In this document: positions 39,117-47,697 of the stretch, in pieces | Position numbering within the stretch: position 1 is the stretch's first letter | Layout: each line of letters starts with the position of its first letter | The notes under the pieces: model-generated | The model's input: the letters and a program-made list of their open reading frames with translations, nothing else | Told to the model about the DNA's origin: nothing | Database searches by the model: none | Translations under genes and position numbers: made by a program | Source: Streptomyces sp. NBC_00690 | GTDB taxonomy: Bacteria; Actinomycetota; Actinomycetes; Streptomycetales; Streptomycetaceae | Assembly (NCBI RefSeq): GCF_036226685.1 | Contig: NZ_CP109009.1 | Span: 4,216,001-4,280,000, forward strand | Direction of reading: 5' to 3' | DNA: 64,000 nt

Positions 39117-39812
39117 TCAGTACGAGAGACGGCTTCCACCGTCGGGCGCGCTGGTGCTTGCTTCCACCAGGGCGTCCACCACAGCCTCCACCGGAGGCAA
39201 CCAGGGAGTGGCCGAACCGGCCAGCGGTGCCCGCTCCCAACGGACCTGGCCGAGCCCGGTCTCCGAGGGAGGCAGGACCAGGTAGCCACCCTCGCCATGG
39301 AACCGCAGCGAGCTGGGCACGCAGTCCTTGGCGTAGAGGAGCTCGCCGAGCTGTTCCAGGCTGTAGGGCGCGACCAGCAGCGACCATCGCGTGGGGGTGG
39401 CGACCACCGGTCCCAAGCGCCGGTCCATGCGATCGAGCACCGAGAGCGCGCGGGCCCCGGCCACTGCCGGCAGGCTCACCGCACAGGGTGCGTTCTTGCC
39501 GGTGGCAAGGATGAGGGGGGCGGTGGGACGGTTCGTCCACCACCAACGGACCATCCGCTCGTCCGTCGTCGCTGCGAGCAGTCCGGGCTCGAAGGGGTGT
39601 GCACCGGGCACCACGCAATCGGGGTCAGGGCAGCCGCAGCCACGGGCGTCACCGCCACCGCGAGTGGTGGTTGCCTTCGGTCCCACGCCGGGGAGTACGG
39701 GCCACTGCCACTCGGTGGCGCAGGTGAGCGCCGCTTCCAGCTGTGCCGGCTGTACAGGTCCCCTCTTGCGCCGAAACCGGAGCCTGCGTCGCCTTCCGAG
39801 GATCTCGCGCAT
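39117..39812 (-). CDS. PrimPol-like protein lacking the acidic motif
   Basis: A 231-residue protein of the actinobacterial group annotated as bifunctional primase/polymerase. AAAGGAA precedes the ATG at 39812 (MREILGRRRRLRFRRK). It shares the N-terminal ALTCATEWQWPVLPG and the Cys-rich GCGCPDPDCVVPGAHP block of these proteins. Where active relatives carry the Asp-x-Asp metal motif it reads CAVSLPAVAG, so polymerase activity is unlikely. The end segment GEGGYLVLPPSE is retained. It may be a regulatory or structural relative. The region to its right (39813-40222) shows no further credible gene. Confidence 0.75.
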   Translation of the reverse strand: MREILGRRRRLRFRRKRGPVQPAQLEAALTCATEWQWPVLPGVGPKATTTRGGGDARGCGCPDPDCVVPGAHPFEPGLLAATTDERMVRWWWTNRPTAPLILATGKNAPCAVSLPAVAGARALSVLDRMDRRLGPVVATPTRWSLLVAPYSLEQLGELLYAKDCVPSSLRFHGEGGYLVLPPSETGLGQVRWERAPLAGSATPWLPPVEAVVDALVEASTSAPDGGSRLSY

Positions 39813-40070
39813 GAGCGCTCGTTCCTTTCCGTTGAACGCCGAGGTAAACATCAGACCATGTGTGCAGCTTCACCGGGCGTACACATGTCTATTGGGTGTA
39901 CGAAGAGAACTGGTCGGCGTATCACCGCCCGCTGCCGATGTGGCACGGGCCACCCCCGCTTCGCCTGCGACAGGATCGCCGCCGGGGGCCGAACGTGGGC
40001 TGTGCTCCGTGAACGCGCGGCCAAGCATGGCGCGCGCCTGGCGCTCGCTGTCAGCGCCTGCCGTTCTGTC

Positions 40071-40082
40071 CCGTTATAACGG
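40071..40082. promoter_or_regulatory. 12-bp palindrome
   Basis: CCGTTATAACGG, a perfect palindrome, lies in the 590-bp gap between the divergent PrimPol-like and phosphatase genes. It could be an operator; no regulator is assigned. Confidence 0.3.
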
Positions 40083-40344
40083 ATCAGCCCCACCGCTGTG
40101 GGGATCTGCCGTGGACTCCTGGCGCGCCCTGCGTCGATAGAGACGCCTAAGCCGGTCGCAAGGTTCCGGGGCGGTGCCAACTGCCCCTGGCCATCACCGT
40201 TTACGTACCCACCACGCTTGGTATGACGCTTCCGCCGATGCACCCTTCAGGGTTCCCACCCTGGAGCGATCCATCGAGGGGATCAACTGCCGAACGCCCT
40301 CAGTCGACCTCAATTGACCTCCATCAGGTGCATTTTTCGGCCAA

Positions 40345-40377
40345 GTTCAAGAATTGTTCAAGGAACGTTCAAGCTCC
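40345..40377 (+). promoter_or_regulatory. PHO-box-like 11-nt direct repeats
   Basis: Three contiguous 11-nt units, GTTCAAGAATT (40345-40355), GTTCAAGGAAC (40356-40366) and GTTCAAGCTCC (40367-40377). The exact 11-nt period with conserved GTTCA is the signature of PhoP direct-repeat units in Streptomyces. They sit 28 bp upstream of the chosen phosphatase start. Confidence 0.6.
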
Positions 40378-40405
40378 CCCAGACACCATCAATCCCACTG
40401 GTGCA

Positions 40406-42283
40406 ATGCTGGACATTCCCTTACTCGTGCGTGTACATGTGGATACATGGGTAGCGGCCCAGAATCACCTGGGGGTTTGCAATGCTATTGAGCGAAATGC
40501 ACCAGTCAAAAAGTCGACTGCCATGAGCGCCCCTCACGTGCCGAAAGTGGCTGGAATCGACTCTGCACTTTCCCCTTCCACGGACACTCCGGCGGCGCTT
40601 TCGGGAATGCCTGCCGTTCCCGCCCCTCTCGAAGAACCCCCCGAGGCATGGGAGGCGTTGTCGGAGGGGGGTTCAGGCACGGAGTGCTGTTCCGGCCCCG
40701 GCGCGCACGAGGGGCAGCACCCCGGGCACCACAGCGGGCACAGCGAAGGACCGCACTGCGGCCCGAACTCCTGCACCAGCGCACCGCGTGAATCCACCGC
40801 CCCGCCCGATACGGCACTCCGGGACCGACTCAACGGCCGAGTGGCGGATCTGACCGCGCTGTACGGGCTCACCGAGCGGCTCGCCGGAACCGACACGCTC
40901 GACGCCGCACTTGAGGAACTGCTGGAAGCCGGTGCCGCCCTGCTCGGCGCCCGGCGCGGAATGGTGGTGCTCGAACCACCGACGACCGCGGTCGACCTCG
41001 GAACCGGTCCACTGGATCGGACGTGCCGCTCCGGCCCGGACCTCGACCCCCATCGCCGGCCAGGCCGGATCAGGGGCCACGGGCTCAGCCATGCCGAACT
41101 CGGTCACCTCCAGACGATTCCGTACGCCGCCCATGCGTACGGATCGCTGCCTCCGCCATGGGACGACCGCGATGCGCCCGCACGGGGTCGGTCAGAGCAG
41201 AAGCAGGACCACGACCAGAAACAGGACCAGAAGCACGACCAGGGCCAGGAGCAGCGGGAAGCACGAGCGGCCGTGGCGAACGTCCGAGAGGATCGCCCCG
41301 CTCCCGAGCCGGCTCCCGTCTGCCACCCCGACGTCCTCGGTGACACCTCGCTCGATCCGCGGCTCCGCGAGGTCGCCGCCCACCTCGGCTTTGCCGCCAG
41401 CTACGCCCAGCCCCTGACGTCCCCCGCGGCCGGAACCCTCGGCACGACCGTCTGGCTGTACGACGAGCCCGCCGCCCCGCAGGAACGACAGCGCCGGCTC
41501 ATCGACGTCTATCTGCGTTTCGCCACGACACATCTGGCCCGGCTGCTGGAGTTGGATGCGGCGCGCGAGACGGTGGCGACCATCGCCCGTGAGCTTCTGC
41601 CCAGCAGACTTCCCCGGCTGCCCGGGGTCACCATGGCCGCCCGCCACCGCACGGGCCCGCTCGGCGGTGGCGACTGGTACGACGCACTACCGCTGCCGGA
41701 AGGCGCGCTGGGGCTCGCCGTCGGGTCCGTGAGCGGCTCGGGACCGAGCGCACTGGCGGCGATGGGGCGGCTGCGGGCCTCCTTGCGGGCGTACGCCGTG
41801 ATGGAGGGCGAGGACCCCGTTGCCGTGCTCTCCGATCTTGAGCTGCTGCTCCGGCTGACCGAACCGGCCCGTACGGCAACTGCGCTCTTCGCCTATGCCG
41901 AGCCCGCCGCCAGGAAGATGGTGCTCGCGGGCGCGGGGCACACCCCGCCCCTGGTGATCGGCGAGCGGCGCACGGAGTTCGTGGAGACCTCGTTGTCCGC
42001 GCCGCTGGGAATGCTCGCCTGCTGGGAGGCCCCGAGTGTGGAGATCTCCCCCGCACCCGGAGAAACGGTGCTGCTCTACACCGACGGCCTGCTGCGACGC
42101 ACCGGGGGCACCATGGACCGGGCCTTCGCCAGACTGCACACGGCGGCTGCGGGCGTCCCCAAAGCGGCTCGGGGCAACCCGGGGGCCATCGCCGACCACG
42201 TACTGCGAGAACTCCTTCCGGAAGGTCTGGACCAAGGGGCGAGCGAGGAGGACATCGTGCTGCTCGCAGTGTGTTTCGACTGA
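40406..42283 (+). CDS. SpoIIE/PP2C-type phosphatase-like protein with GAF-like region
   Basis: A protein of about 625 residues; the start is uncertain (ATG 40406, MLDIPLLVRVHVDTW, no clear binding site; 40524 is an alternative). A GAF-like sensor region spans about 140-400 and is interrupted by a Cys/His-rich stretch (about residues 90-125) and a charged Gln/Asp/Lys repeat (about 275-295). The C-terminal PP2C domain (about 405-620) keeps GGGDWYD, AGAGHTPPL, LLYTDGL and SEEDIVLL, but the GDVxGHG metal motif reads GSVSGSG, losing one Asp ligand. It likely tunes an anti-sigma network; activity is uncertain. Confidence 0.8.
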   Translation: MLDIPLLVRVHVDTWVAAQNHLGVCNAIERNAPVKKSTAMSAPHVPKVAGIDSALSPSTDTPAALSGMPAVPAPLEEPPEAWEALSEGGSGTECCSGPGAHEGQHPGHHSGHSEGPHCGPNSCTSAPRESTAPPDTALRDRLNGRVADLTALYGLTERLAGTDTLDAALEELLEAGAALLGARRGMVVLEPPTTAVDLGTGPLDRTCRSGPDLDPHRRPGRIRGHGLSHAELGHLQTIPYAAHAYGSLPPPWDDRDAPARGRSEQKQDHDQKQDQKHDQGQEQREARAAVANVREDRPAPEPAPVCHPDVLGDTSLDPRLREVAAHLGFAASYAQPLTSPAAGTLGTTVWLYDEPAAPQERQRRLIDVYLRFATTHLARLLELDAARETVATIARELLPSRLPRLPGVTMAARHRTGPLGGGDWYDALPLPEGALGLAVGSVSGSGPSALAAMGRLRASLRAYAVMEGEDPVAVLSDLELLLRLTEPARTATALFAYAEPAARKMVLAGAGHTPPLVIGERRTEFVETSLSAPLGMLACWEAPSVEISPAPGETVLLYTDGLLRRTGGTMDRAFARLHTAAAGVPKAARGNPGAIADHVLRELLPEGLDQGASEEDIVLLAVCFD

Positions 42284-42454
42284 TCCTCGCCAAGTTTGCC
42301 GGCTGATTCCGGTACCACCGTTTTTCGGCTACGGGTCGGTTTTCGTCCACCATCTGGCCCTGCCCGTTTTGGGGTGCTTCTCACAGAGCCCCGGGCGGTC
42401 TTCACGTCCCACATACGATGGACTCCGGTCCAGTGTTGTATCGAGGAGGCAGAC

Positions 42455-43912
42455 GTGGCCGAGGAGCTCACCCCGAGTACCCCGGAAGAAGAAGAGCAGA
42501 CGGTCAAGCCGCGCAAGAACGGCCTGTATCCGGGCGTGTCCGACGAACTGGCGGCCAACATGGCCGGCGGCTGGGCGGACACCGAGCAGAGCGATCTGAA
42601 GCCCATAGCTCAGGCTGCGCACACCGCCGCCCGTCGTGCCGCCCTGTCGCAGCGCTTCCCGGGCGAGCGACTGGTGATCCCTTCGGGCAATCTGAAGACG
42701 CGCTCCAACGACACGGAGTACGCCTTCCGTGCCTCGACGGAGTACGCGTACCTCACCGGTGACCAGACCGAGGACGGTGTGCTGGTCTTCGAGCCCACCG
42801 CCGACGGCCACGAGGTGTCGATCTACCTGCTGCCGCGCTCCAACCGGGAGAACGGCGAGTTCTGGCTGTCCGGCCAGGGTGAGCTGTGGGTGGGCCGCAG
42901 GCACTCGCTGGCCGAGGCCGAGCAGCTGCTCGGGCTGCCCGCCAAGGACGTGCGCGAACTGACGGAGAAGCTGCGCGAGGCGACGGGTCCGGTGCGTGCC
43001 GTACGAGGGCACGACGCGGGCATCGAGACCGCGCTCACCGACAAGGTCACCGCCGAGCGCGACGAGGAACTGCGCGTCTACCTCTCCGAGGCCCGCGCGG
43101 TGAAGGACGACTTCGAGATCGCCGAGCTCCAGAAGGCGTGCGATTCCACGGCCCGCGGTTTCGAGGACGTGGTGAAGGTCCTCGACAGGGCTCAGGCCAC
43201 CAGTGAGCGGTATATCGAAGGAACGTTCTTCCTGAGGGCCCGCGTCGAGGGCAACGACGTCGGCTACGGCTCCATCTGCGCCTCGGGCCCGCACGCCACC
43301 ACCCTGCACTGGGTGCGCAACGACGGCCCGGTCCGCTCCGGTGATCTGCTGCTGCTCGACGCCGGTGTGGAGACCGCCTCGCTCTACACCGCGGACATCA
43401 CCCGCACCCTGCCCGTCAACGGCCGGTACACCGAGCTCCAGCGGAAGATCTACGACGCGGTGTACGACGCCCAGGAGGCCGGCATCGCCGCGGTGAAGCC
43501 GGGTGCCAAGTACCGCGACTTCCACGACGCCTCCCAGCGGGTGCTCGCCGAGCGGCTTGTCGAGTGGGGTCTGGTCGAGGGACCGGTGGAGCGGGTGCTC
43601 GAACTCGGTCTCCAGCGCCGCTGGACGTTGCACGGCACCGGCCACATGCTCGGCATGGACGTCCACGACTGCGCCGCCGCGCGGAACGAGGCGTACGTCG
43701 ACGGGACGCTGGAGCCGGGCATGTGCCTGACCGTGGAGCCCGGGCTCTACTTCCAGGCGGACGACCTGACCGTGCCCGAGGGGTACCGGGGCATCGGCGT
43801 CCGGATCGAGGACGACATCCTGGTCACCGAGGACGGCAACCGGAACCTTTCCGCCGCGCTGCCGCGTCAGGCCGACGAGGTCGAGGCATGGATGGCCGCG
43901 CTCACCGCGTAG
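42455..43912 (+). CDS. pepP: Xaa-Pro aminopeptidase (PepP, M24B)
   Basis: A 485-residue cytosolic metalloprotease that removes N-terminal residues before proline. GTG at 42455 follows GAGGAGG. The N-terminal domain (about 55-200) starts FRASTEYAYLTG; the pita-bread domain carries the five metal ligands: Asp in LLLDAGVE, Asp in YTADITRT, His in GTGHMLGMDVHD, Glu in TVEPGLY and Glu in VRIEDDIL. Length fits the long actinobacterial PepP. It stands alone, convergent with an RsbW-like gene, and an inverted repeat spans the junction. Confidence 0.96.
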   Translation: MAEELTPSTPEEEEQTVKPRKNGLYPGVSDELAANMAGGWADTEQSDLKPIAQAAHTAARRAALSQRFPGERLVIPSGNLKTRSNDTEYAFRASTEYAYLTGDQTEDGVLVFEPTADGHEVSIYLLPRSNRENGEFWLSGQGELWVGRRHSLAEAEQLLGLPAKDVRELTEKLREATGPVRAVRGHDAGIETALTDKVTAERDEELRVYLSEARAVKDDFEIAELQKACDSTARGFEDVVKVLDRAQATSERYIEGTFFLRARVEGNDVGYGSICASGPHATTLHWVRNDGPVRSGDLLLLDAGVETASLYTADITRTLPVNGRYTELQRKIYDAVYDAQEAGIAAVKPGAKYRDFHDASQRVLAERLVEWGLVEGPVERVLELGLQRRWTLHGTGHMLGMDVHDCAAARNEAYVDGTLEPGMCLTVEPGLYFQADDLTVPEGYRGIGVRIEDDILVTEDGNRNLSAALPRQADEVEAWMAALTA

Positions 43913-44007
43913 TCGAACGGCCCGGTCCTGACGTGCTGGCAGGGGTTGGTGCGTACGGACCGCGATGCGTGCCCGGATCGGGGGACTGACCCCGGCCGGT
44001 GGAGCCT

Positions 44008-44072
44008 GAGGGCGCGCTGCCGAGGCTGCTGGGACCCGTAGGGGCTCAGGAGACCTTGAGCAGCGCGCCCTC
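44008..44072. terminator. Inverted repeat at convergent gene ends
   Basis: GAGGGCGCGCTGC (44008-44020) pairs with GCAGCGCGCCCTC (44060-44072), 13 bp with a 39-nt loop. The right arm overlaps the last codons of the RsbW-like gene, so the coding sequence and the stem share bases. Confidence 0.45.
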
Positions 44073-44507
44073 ACGCCATTTGAGGACCTTGTCGAAGCTG
44101 ACCACGGCCCCCCGGCCGGGCCTGTTGCCGAAATGCACATGGTCGGCAAGTTGCTCGATCAGACACAGCCCGCGACCGTTCTCGGCCGTCGTGGGGGCCT
44201 GGACGCGCGGGCGGATCCTGGCTCTGCCCTGACGGGACGGAAAGCCTGGTCCCGAATCGGCTACTTCGATACGGCACTTCTCGCCATCCAGATACGCGGT
44301 GACCCGATAGGCCCCGGGAGTCTCTCCGGGACCACGGCCGCCCCCGTGTTCGACGGCGTTCGCACACGCCTCGCTGAGCGCGACGGAGAGGTCGAACGAG
44401 ATGTCGGGGTCGACTCCCGCGGTCTCCATCGTGCCGAGCAACAGGCGCCGTGCGAGCGGAATGCTCGCGGCTTCGCGCCGCAAGTGGAGTGACCACCAGA
44501 TGCTCAT
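44046..44507 (-). CDS. RsbW-like ATP-binding regulatory protein
   Basis: A 153-residue HATPase_c_2 protein. N-box SEACANAVEHG, G1 VADSGPGF, G2 NGRGLCLI; all three are intact. It belongs to the numerous Streptomyces anti-sigma-like ATPases that inhibit sigma factors or phosphorylate anti-anti-sigma proteins. The start (ATG at 44507, MSIWWSLHLRREA) has AGGAGG nearby. No partner gene is adjacent; the SpoIIE-like phosphatase 1.8 kb away could act in the same network. Confidence 0.87.
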   Translation of the reverse strand: MSIWWSLHLRREAASIPLARRLLLGTMETAGVDPDISFDLSVALSEACANAVEHGGGRGPGETPGAYRVTAYLDGEKCRIEVADSGPGFPSRQGRARIRPRVQAPTTAENGRGLCLIEQLADHVHFGNRPGRGAVVSFDKVLKWREGALLKVS

Positions 44508-44727
44508 GCTCCAGCCTCCTGGCTGCGGCTCGACATACCGTTACGTATTGCCCCCGGACGGGGTCCGTAAGCACCGGGCGGATGTGATTGCGCTCATTCG
44601 GCCGACGCGCGCCGTCATGAGCGGGGTGTAGGAAAACCCCCCTTCGCGGGACGTTTCGCACCCGCGAAGAGGACCTTCCGGACCTGCCTCACCACGGTCG
44701 GGCGCCCAGTGGGATGATGGGCCGGCC

Positions 44728-45540
44728 ATGTCGTCCCCGAGGCCGCTGCCGCCCGTGCCGCTCCTGTCCGGTGTCCCTGCCGGAACGGGTCCGCGGTTGC
44801 TGAGGGCTGCGGTGTTCACCGCGGTCTGCGTGGTGTTGGCGGCGACGGGACATGCGCTCGCATCGGGTGCGACGGTCCCCGGGTGGACCGTGGTCGCCGG
44901 TCTCGTCGGGGTGTTCGCCCTGGTGATGCCGTTCACGGGCCGGGTGCGCTCGCTGCCGGCGGTCGCCGGCGCACTGGGCGGCGGCCAACTCGCCCTGCAT
45001 CTGCTCTTCGGCGTCGGCCAGCACCGACTGAGCCTCGCGCCGACCGCCGACGACGTCTTCGTCAAGATGGCCGCGAAGTTGGTGTGCGGGGCAGGCGGCG
45101 CCTCCCTCAGCCCCACCGACGCGCACCGGATCGTCACCACCGCGGGTCTCGCCCCGCCGTCGCACGGTGCCGGCTCCCATGTGGTGGAGAACACAGTCGC
45201 CCAGCCGTCGTTGCTGCCGTCGCTCGCCATGTTGCTGGGCCATCTCCTGGCCGCCCTGGTGACCGGTTGGCTGCTGCGACACGGAGACCTGGCGCTGGGC
45301 CGGTTGGTCCGGCTGTCGTCCGGGGCGGCGCAGGAGATGGCTCGCGTGGCCCGGCTGTGTCCGCTGCGGGCAGCCCTCGCGCTCGTCCGGGCCCTGTGCG
45401 CCGGTCTCGTACGCGAGCAGGGACCTGCGGTTCGCGCACCGCGGGCCGCGGACGACCGTCCCGCGGACCTCACAGCAGAAACGCTCCAGCACACGGTGAT
45501 CAGGCGTGGGCCGCCGGCGCGACTCGTCCTCGCAGCCTGA
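44728..45540 (+). CDS. Membrane protein of the copper cluster
   Basis: A 270-residue protein with about four hydrophobic helices (near residues 25-45, 50-68, 78-95, 150-175), a His-containing loop (LALHLLFGVGQHRLSL, APPSHGAGSHVV) and a basic cytoplasmic tail. No signal peptide is evident; the first helix probably serves as anchor. Family unknown to me, but it opens the run of copper genes (gap to the YcnI-like gene about 97 bp) and the His-rich loops on one side of the membrane would suit metal handling. This role is inference only. Confidence 0.72.
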   Translation: MSSPRPLPPVPLLSGVPAGTGPRLLRAAVFTAVCVVLAATGHALASGATVPGWTVVAGLVGVFALVMPFTGRVRSLPAVAGALGGGQLALHLLFGVGQHRLSLAPTADDVFVKMAAKLVCGAGGASLSPTDAHRIVTTAGLAPPSHGAGSHVVENTVAQPSLLPSLAMLLGHLLAALVTGWLLRHGDLALGRLVRLSSGAAQEMARVARLCPLRAALALVRALCAGLVREQGPAVRAPRAADDRPADLTAETLQHTVIRRGPPARLVLAA

Positions 45541-45636
45541 CACGGCCCACTCGACGGGAGCGGGGCCGTGGTGTTCGCGCATCCGTTTGCGCCGACACGC
45601 CCTCGTTCTCCTCATCACCCTGTGGAGCGTTTCGCC

Positions 45637-46461
45637 ATGAGCCTTTCCCGCCGTACGTCCTCTTCCGCCCCCGCTTCCCGCCGTACGTCCTCCATGGGCG
45701 TCTCGCGTGCCGTCACGGTCCTGGCCGGTGCCGGTGCCCTGTCCGTGCTGCTGCTCTCGGGCACCGCCTTCGCGCATGTGTCGGTCCAGCCGCAGGGCGA
45801 GGCCGCGAAGGGCGGCTATGCGACCGTCAACTTCAAGGTCCCCAACGAGCGCGACACGGCCTCCACGGTGAAGTTGGAGGTCAATCTGCCGACCGAGCAC
45901 CCCTTGGCCTCGGTGCTGCCGCAGCCCGTACCGGGCTGGACCGTCCAGGTGACCAAGTCCAAGCTGGCCAAGCCGCTTGAGGTGCACGGGAACAAGATCA
46001 CTGAGGCAGTCTCCAAGATCACTTGGACTGCGGCCGGCGGCAAGATCGGCCCCGGTCAGTTCCAGCAGTTCCCCGTCTCCCTGGGCCAGTTGCCCGAGAA
46101 CGCCGACCAGGTCGTCTTCAAGGCGATCCAGACCTACGACAACAAGGAGGTCGTGCGCTGGATCGAGGTGCCGCAGGAAGGCAAGGAGGCCGCGCTGCCG
46201 GCCCCCGTCCTGGAGCTCACCGCGGCTGCGGAAGGCCACCACGGCGGTACCGGCGACGCCAAGAACGAGAAGGCCGAGCAAACTGACAAGACAGCCAAGG
46301 ACGCGCACCACGACAAGGGCTCGACGGCCGGCAGCGAGAGCAAGGCAGCATCGGGTGATGACTCCGATGGCACCGCTCGCGTCCTCGCGGTCATCGGCAT
46401 CGTCGTCGGCGCTGCCGGAGTCGCATTCGGTGTGCTCGCGGGCCGCCGTCGCGTCGCCTGA
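45637..46461 (+). CDS. YcnI-like DUF1775 copper-binding protein
   Basis: A 274-residue exported, C-terminally anchored protein. A Ser/Arg-rich N-region and hydrophobic core end in TAFA, so the mature protein begins with His47 (HVSVQPQGEA), the copper ligand of the YcnI family. The DUF1775 domain runs about 47-195 (KVPNERDTASTVKLEV, GWTVQV). A linker rich in His, Lys, Asp and Glu (about 205-245) could also bind metal, and a single helix (about 250-268) anchors it. It precedes sco by 32 bp. Confidence 0.92.
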   Translation: MSLSRRTSSSAPASRRTSSMGVSRAVTVLAGAGALSVLLLSGTAFAHVSVQPQGEAAKGGYATVNFKVPNERDTASTVKLEVNLPTEHPLASVLPQPVPGWTVQVTKSKLAKPLEVHGNKITEAVSKITWTAAGGKIGPGQFQQFPVSLGQLPENADQVVFKAIQTYDNKEVVRWIEVPQEGKEAALPAPVLELTAAAEGHHGGTGDAKNEKAEQTDKTAKDAHHDKGSTAGSESKAASGDDSDGTARVLAVIGIVVGAAGVAFGVLAGRRRVA

Positions 46462-46493
46462 CACACCCGTACACCACCTCTGGGATCTCTCTC

Positions 46494-47156
46494 ATGCGCA
46501 AGAAGACCGCACTGGCGGCCATGGCCGTCGTGGCCGCACTCACCCTGTCCGCCTGTAGCGGGGACTCCGACGAGAAGCCCACGTCGAAGTCCTCCGTCGC
46601 CGAGGTATCGGCCGAAGGGGACACCAAGCCGGGGACCGTGCTGCACCGTCCGTTCACCAAGCCCGATCTGGTGCTCACGGACACCAAGGGGCAGAAGTTC
46701 GATCTGCGGGAGCGGACCAAGGGCAAGCCGACGTTGATCTTCTTCGGCTACACCAAGTGCCCGGACGTCTGCCCGTTGACGATGAGCAACATCGCCATCG
46801 CCAAGAAGCAGCTCCCCAAGGCCGACCAGGACAAACTCCAGGTCGTCTTCATCACCACGGACCCCGAGCGGGACACCCCCGCTTTGCTGGGCAAGTGGCT
46901 GCCGAGTGCGGGTGACCCGTCGTTCATCGGGCTCAGCGGTGACTTCCCGACGATCCAGGCGGGGGCGCGGCAGATGGGCATCGGCATCGATCCGGCCACG
47001 AAGGAGAAGGACGGCACGGTCATCTCGATGCACGGCGCCCAGGTCATCTCGTTCTCCCCGAAGACCGACGAGGGCTATGTGCTGTACGGCGAGGACACCA
47101 GCGCCGACGAGTACGCCAAGGATCTGCCCAAGCTCGTACGCGGTGAGAACCCGTGA
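46494..47156 (+). CDS. sco: Sco-family copper metallochaperone lipoprotein
   Basis: A 220-residue lipoprotein with lipobox LSAC (Cys21) and a thioredoxin-like Sco domain. Copper ligands are Cys89 and Cys93 in CPDVCP and His180 in ISMHGAQ. In S. lividans, from published work, Sco passes copper to cytochrome oxidase and takes part with ECuC in maturation. The stop overlaps the ecuC start (GTGA), so the two are translationally coupled. Confidence 0.94.
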   Translation: MRKKTALAAMAVVAALTLSACSGDSDEKPTSKSSVAEVSAEGDTKPGTVLHRPFTKPDLVLTDTKGQKFDLRERTKGKPTLIFFGYTKCPDVCPLTMSNIAIAKKQLPKADQDKLQVVFITTDPERDTPALLGKWLPSAGDPSFIGLSGDFPTIQAGARQMGIGIDPATKEKDGTVISMHGAQVISFSPKTDEGYVLYGEDTSADEYAKDLPKLVRGENP

Positions 47157-47674
47157 GGGGTACGAGGCGCATGAGGGAGCGGACAGCGGTGGCACGGCGC
47201 CCGGGTCGTGCGAGCGTCCGGGCACCGCGCGGGTTCAGGGCCGTCGCGGGGGCCATCGCCCTCGGGACGGCCGTGGCCCTGACCGGGTGTTCCAGCGCCC
47301 CTGAGGAGCCGGAGCTCAAGGTCGACGGCGCCTTTATGCCACAGCCGGTCAACGACATGGCCGCCGGTTTTCTGACCGTGCACAACAGCGGTTCGGCGGC
47401 CGACGAGCTCACCGCCGTGACCAGTGCGCTCTCCGACAACGTGACGATCCACGAGTCGAAGGGCCAGAAGATGCGGCAGCTGCGATCCGTCGCCGTGCCG
47501 GCCGACGGCGAGCTCAACCTGGAGCGCGGCGGCAGCCACATCATGTTCATGCAGCTCAAGGAACAGCCCAAGAAGGGCCAGACGGTGGCGATCAAGCTGC
47601 ACTTCGAGAAGTCCGACCCGATCACGGTCGAGCTCCCGGTCAAGGAACCCACGTACAACCCGGCGAAGCACTGA
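47153..47674 (+). CDS. ecuC: Extracytoplasmic copper chaperone PCu(A)C
   Basis: A 173-residue lipoprotein: basic N-terminus, hydrophobic core and lipobox LTGC (Cys46), then the PCuAC cupredoxin-like domain. The Cu(I) ligands His100, Met107, His129 and Met131 are in place (TIHESKGQKM, GGSHIMFM). GTG at 47153 overlaps the sco stop; ATG at 47171 is an alternative. It should hand copper to Sco or the CopD partner. Confidence 0.93.
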   Translation: MRGTRRMRERTAVARRPGRASVRAPRGFRAVAGAIALGTAVALTGCSSAPEEPELKVDGAFMPQPVNDMAAGFLTVHNSGSAADELTAVTSALSDNVTIHESKGQKMRQLRSVAVPADGELNLERGGSHIMFMQLKEQPKKGQTVAIKLHFEKSDPITVELPVKEPTYNPAKH

Positions 47675-47697
47675 GTACCGAGGGGACTGACTAAGTC

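Noticed and set aside
39851..40243. Possible minus-strand gene upstream of the PrimPol-like gene
   Set aside because: Arg/Ala/Pro-rich translation without ribosome-binding site or recognisable family, overlapping the likely promoter region.
42223..42234. AGGTCTGGACCA, a dre-like sequence
   Set aside because: It lies inside the phosphatase coding region near its 3' end, without a promoter downstream; probably coincidental.
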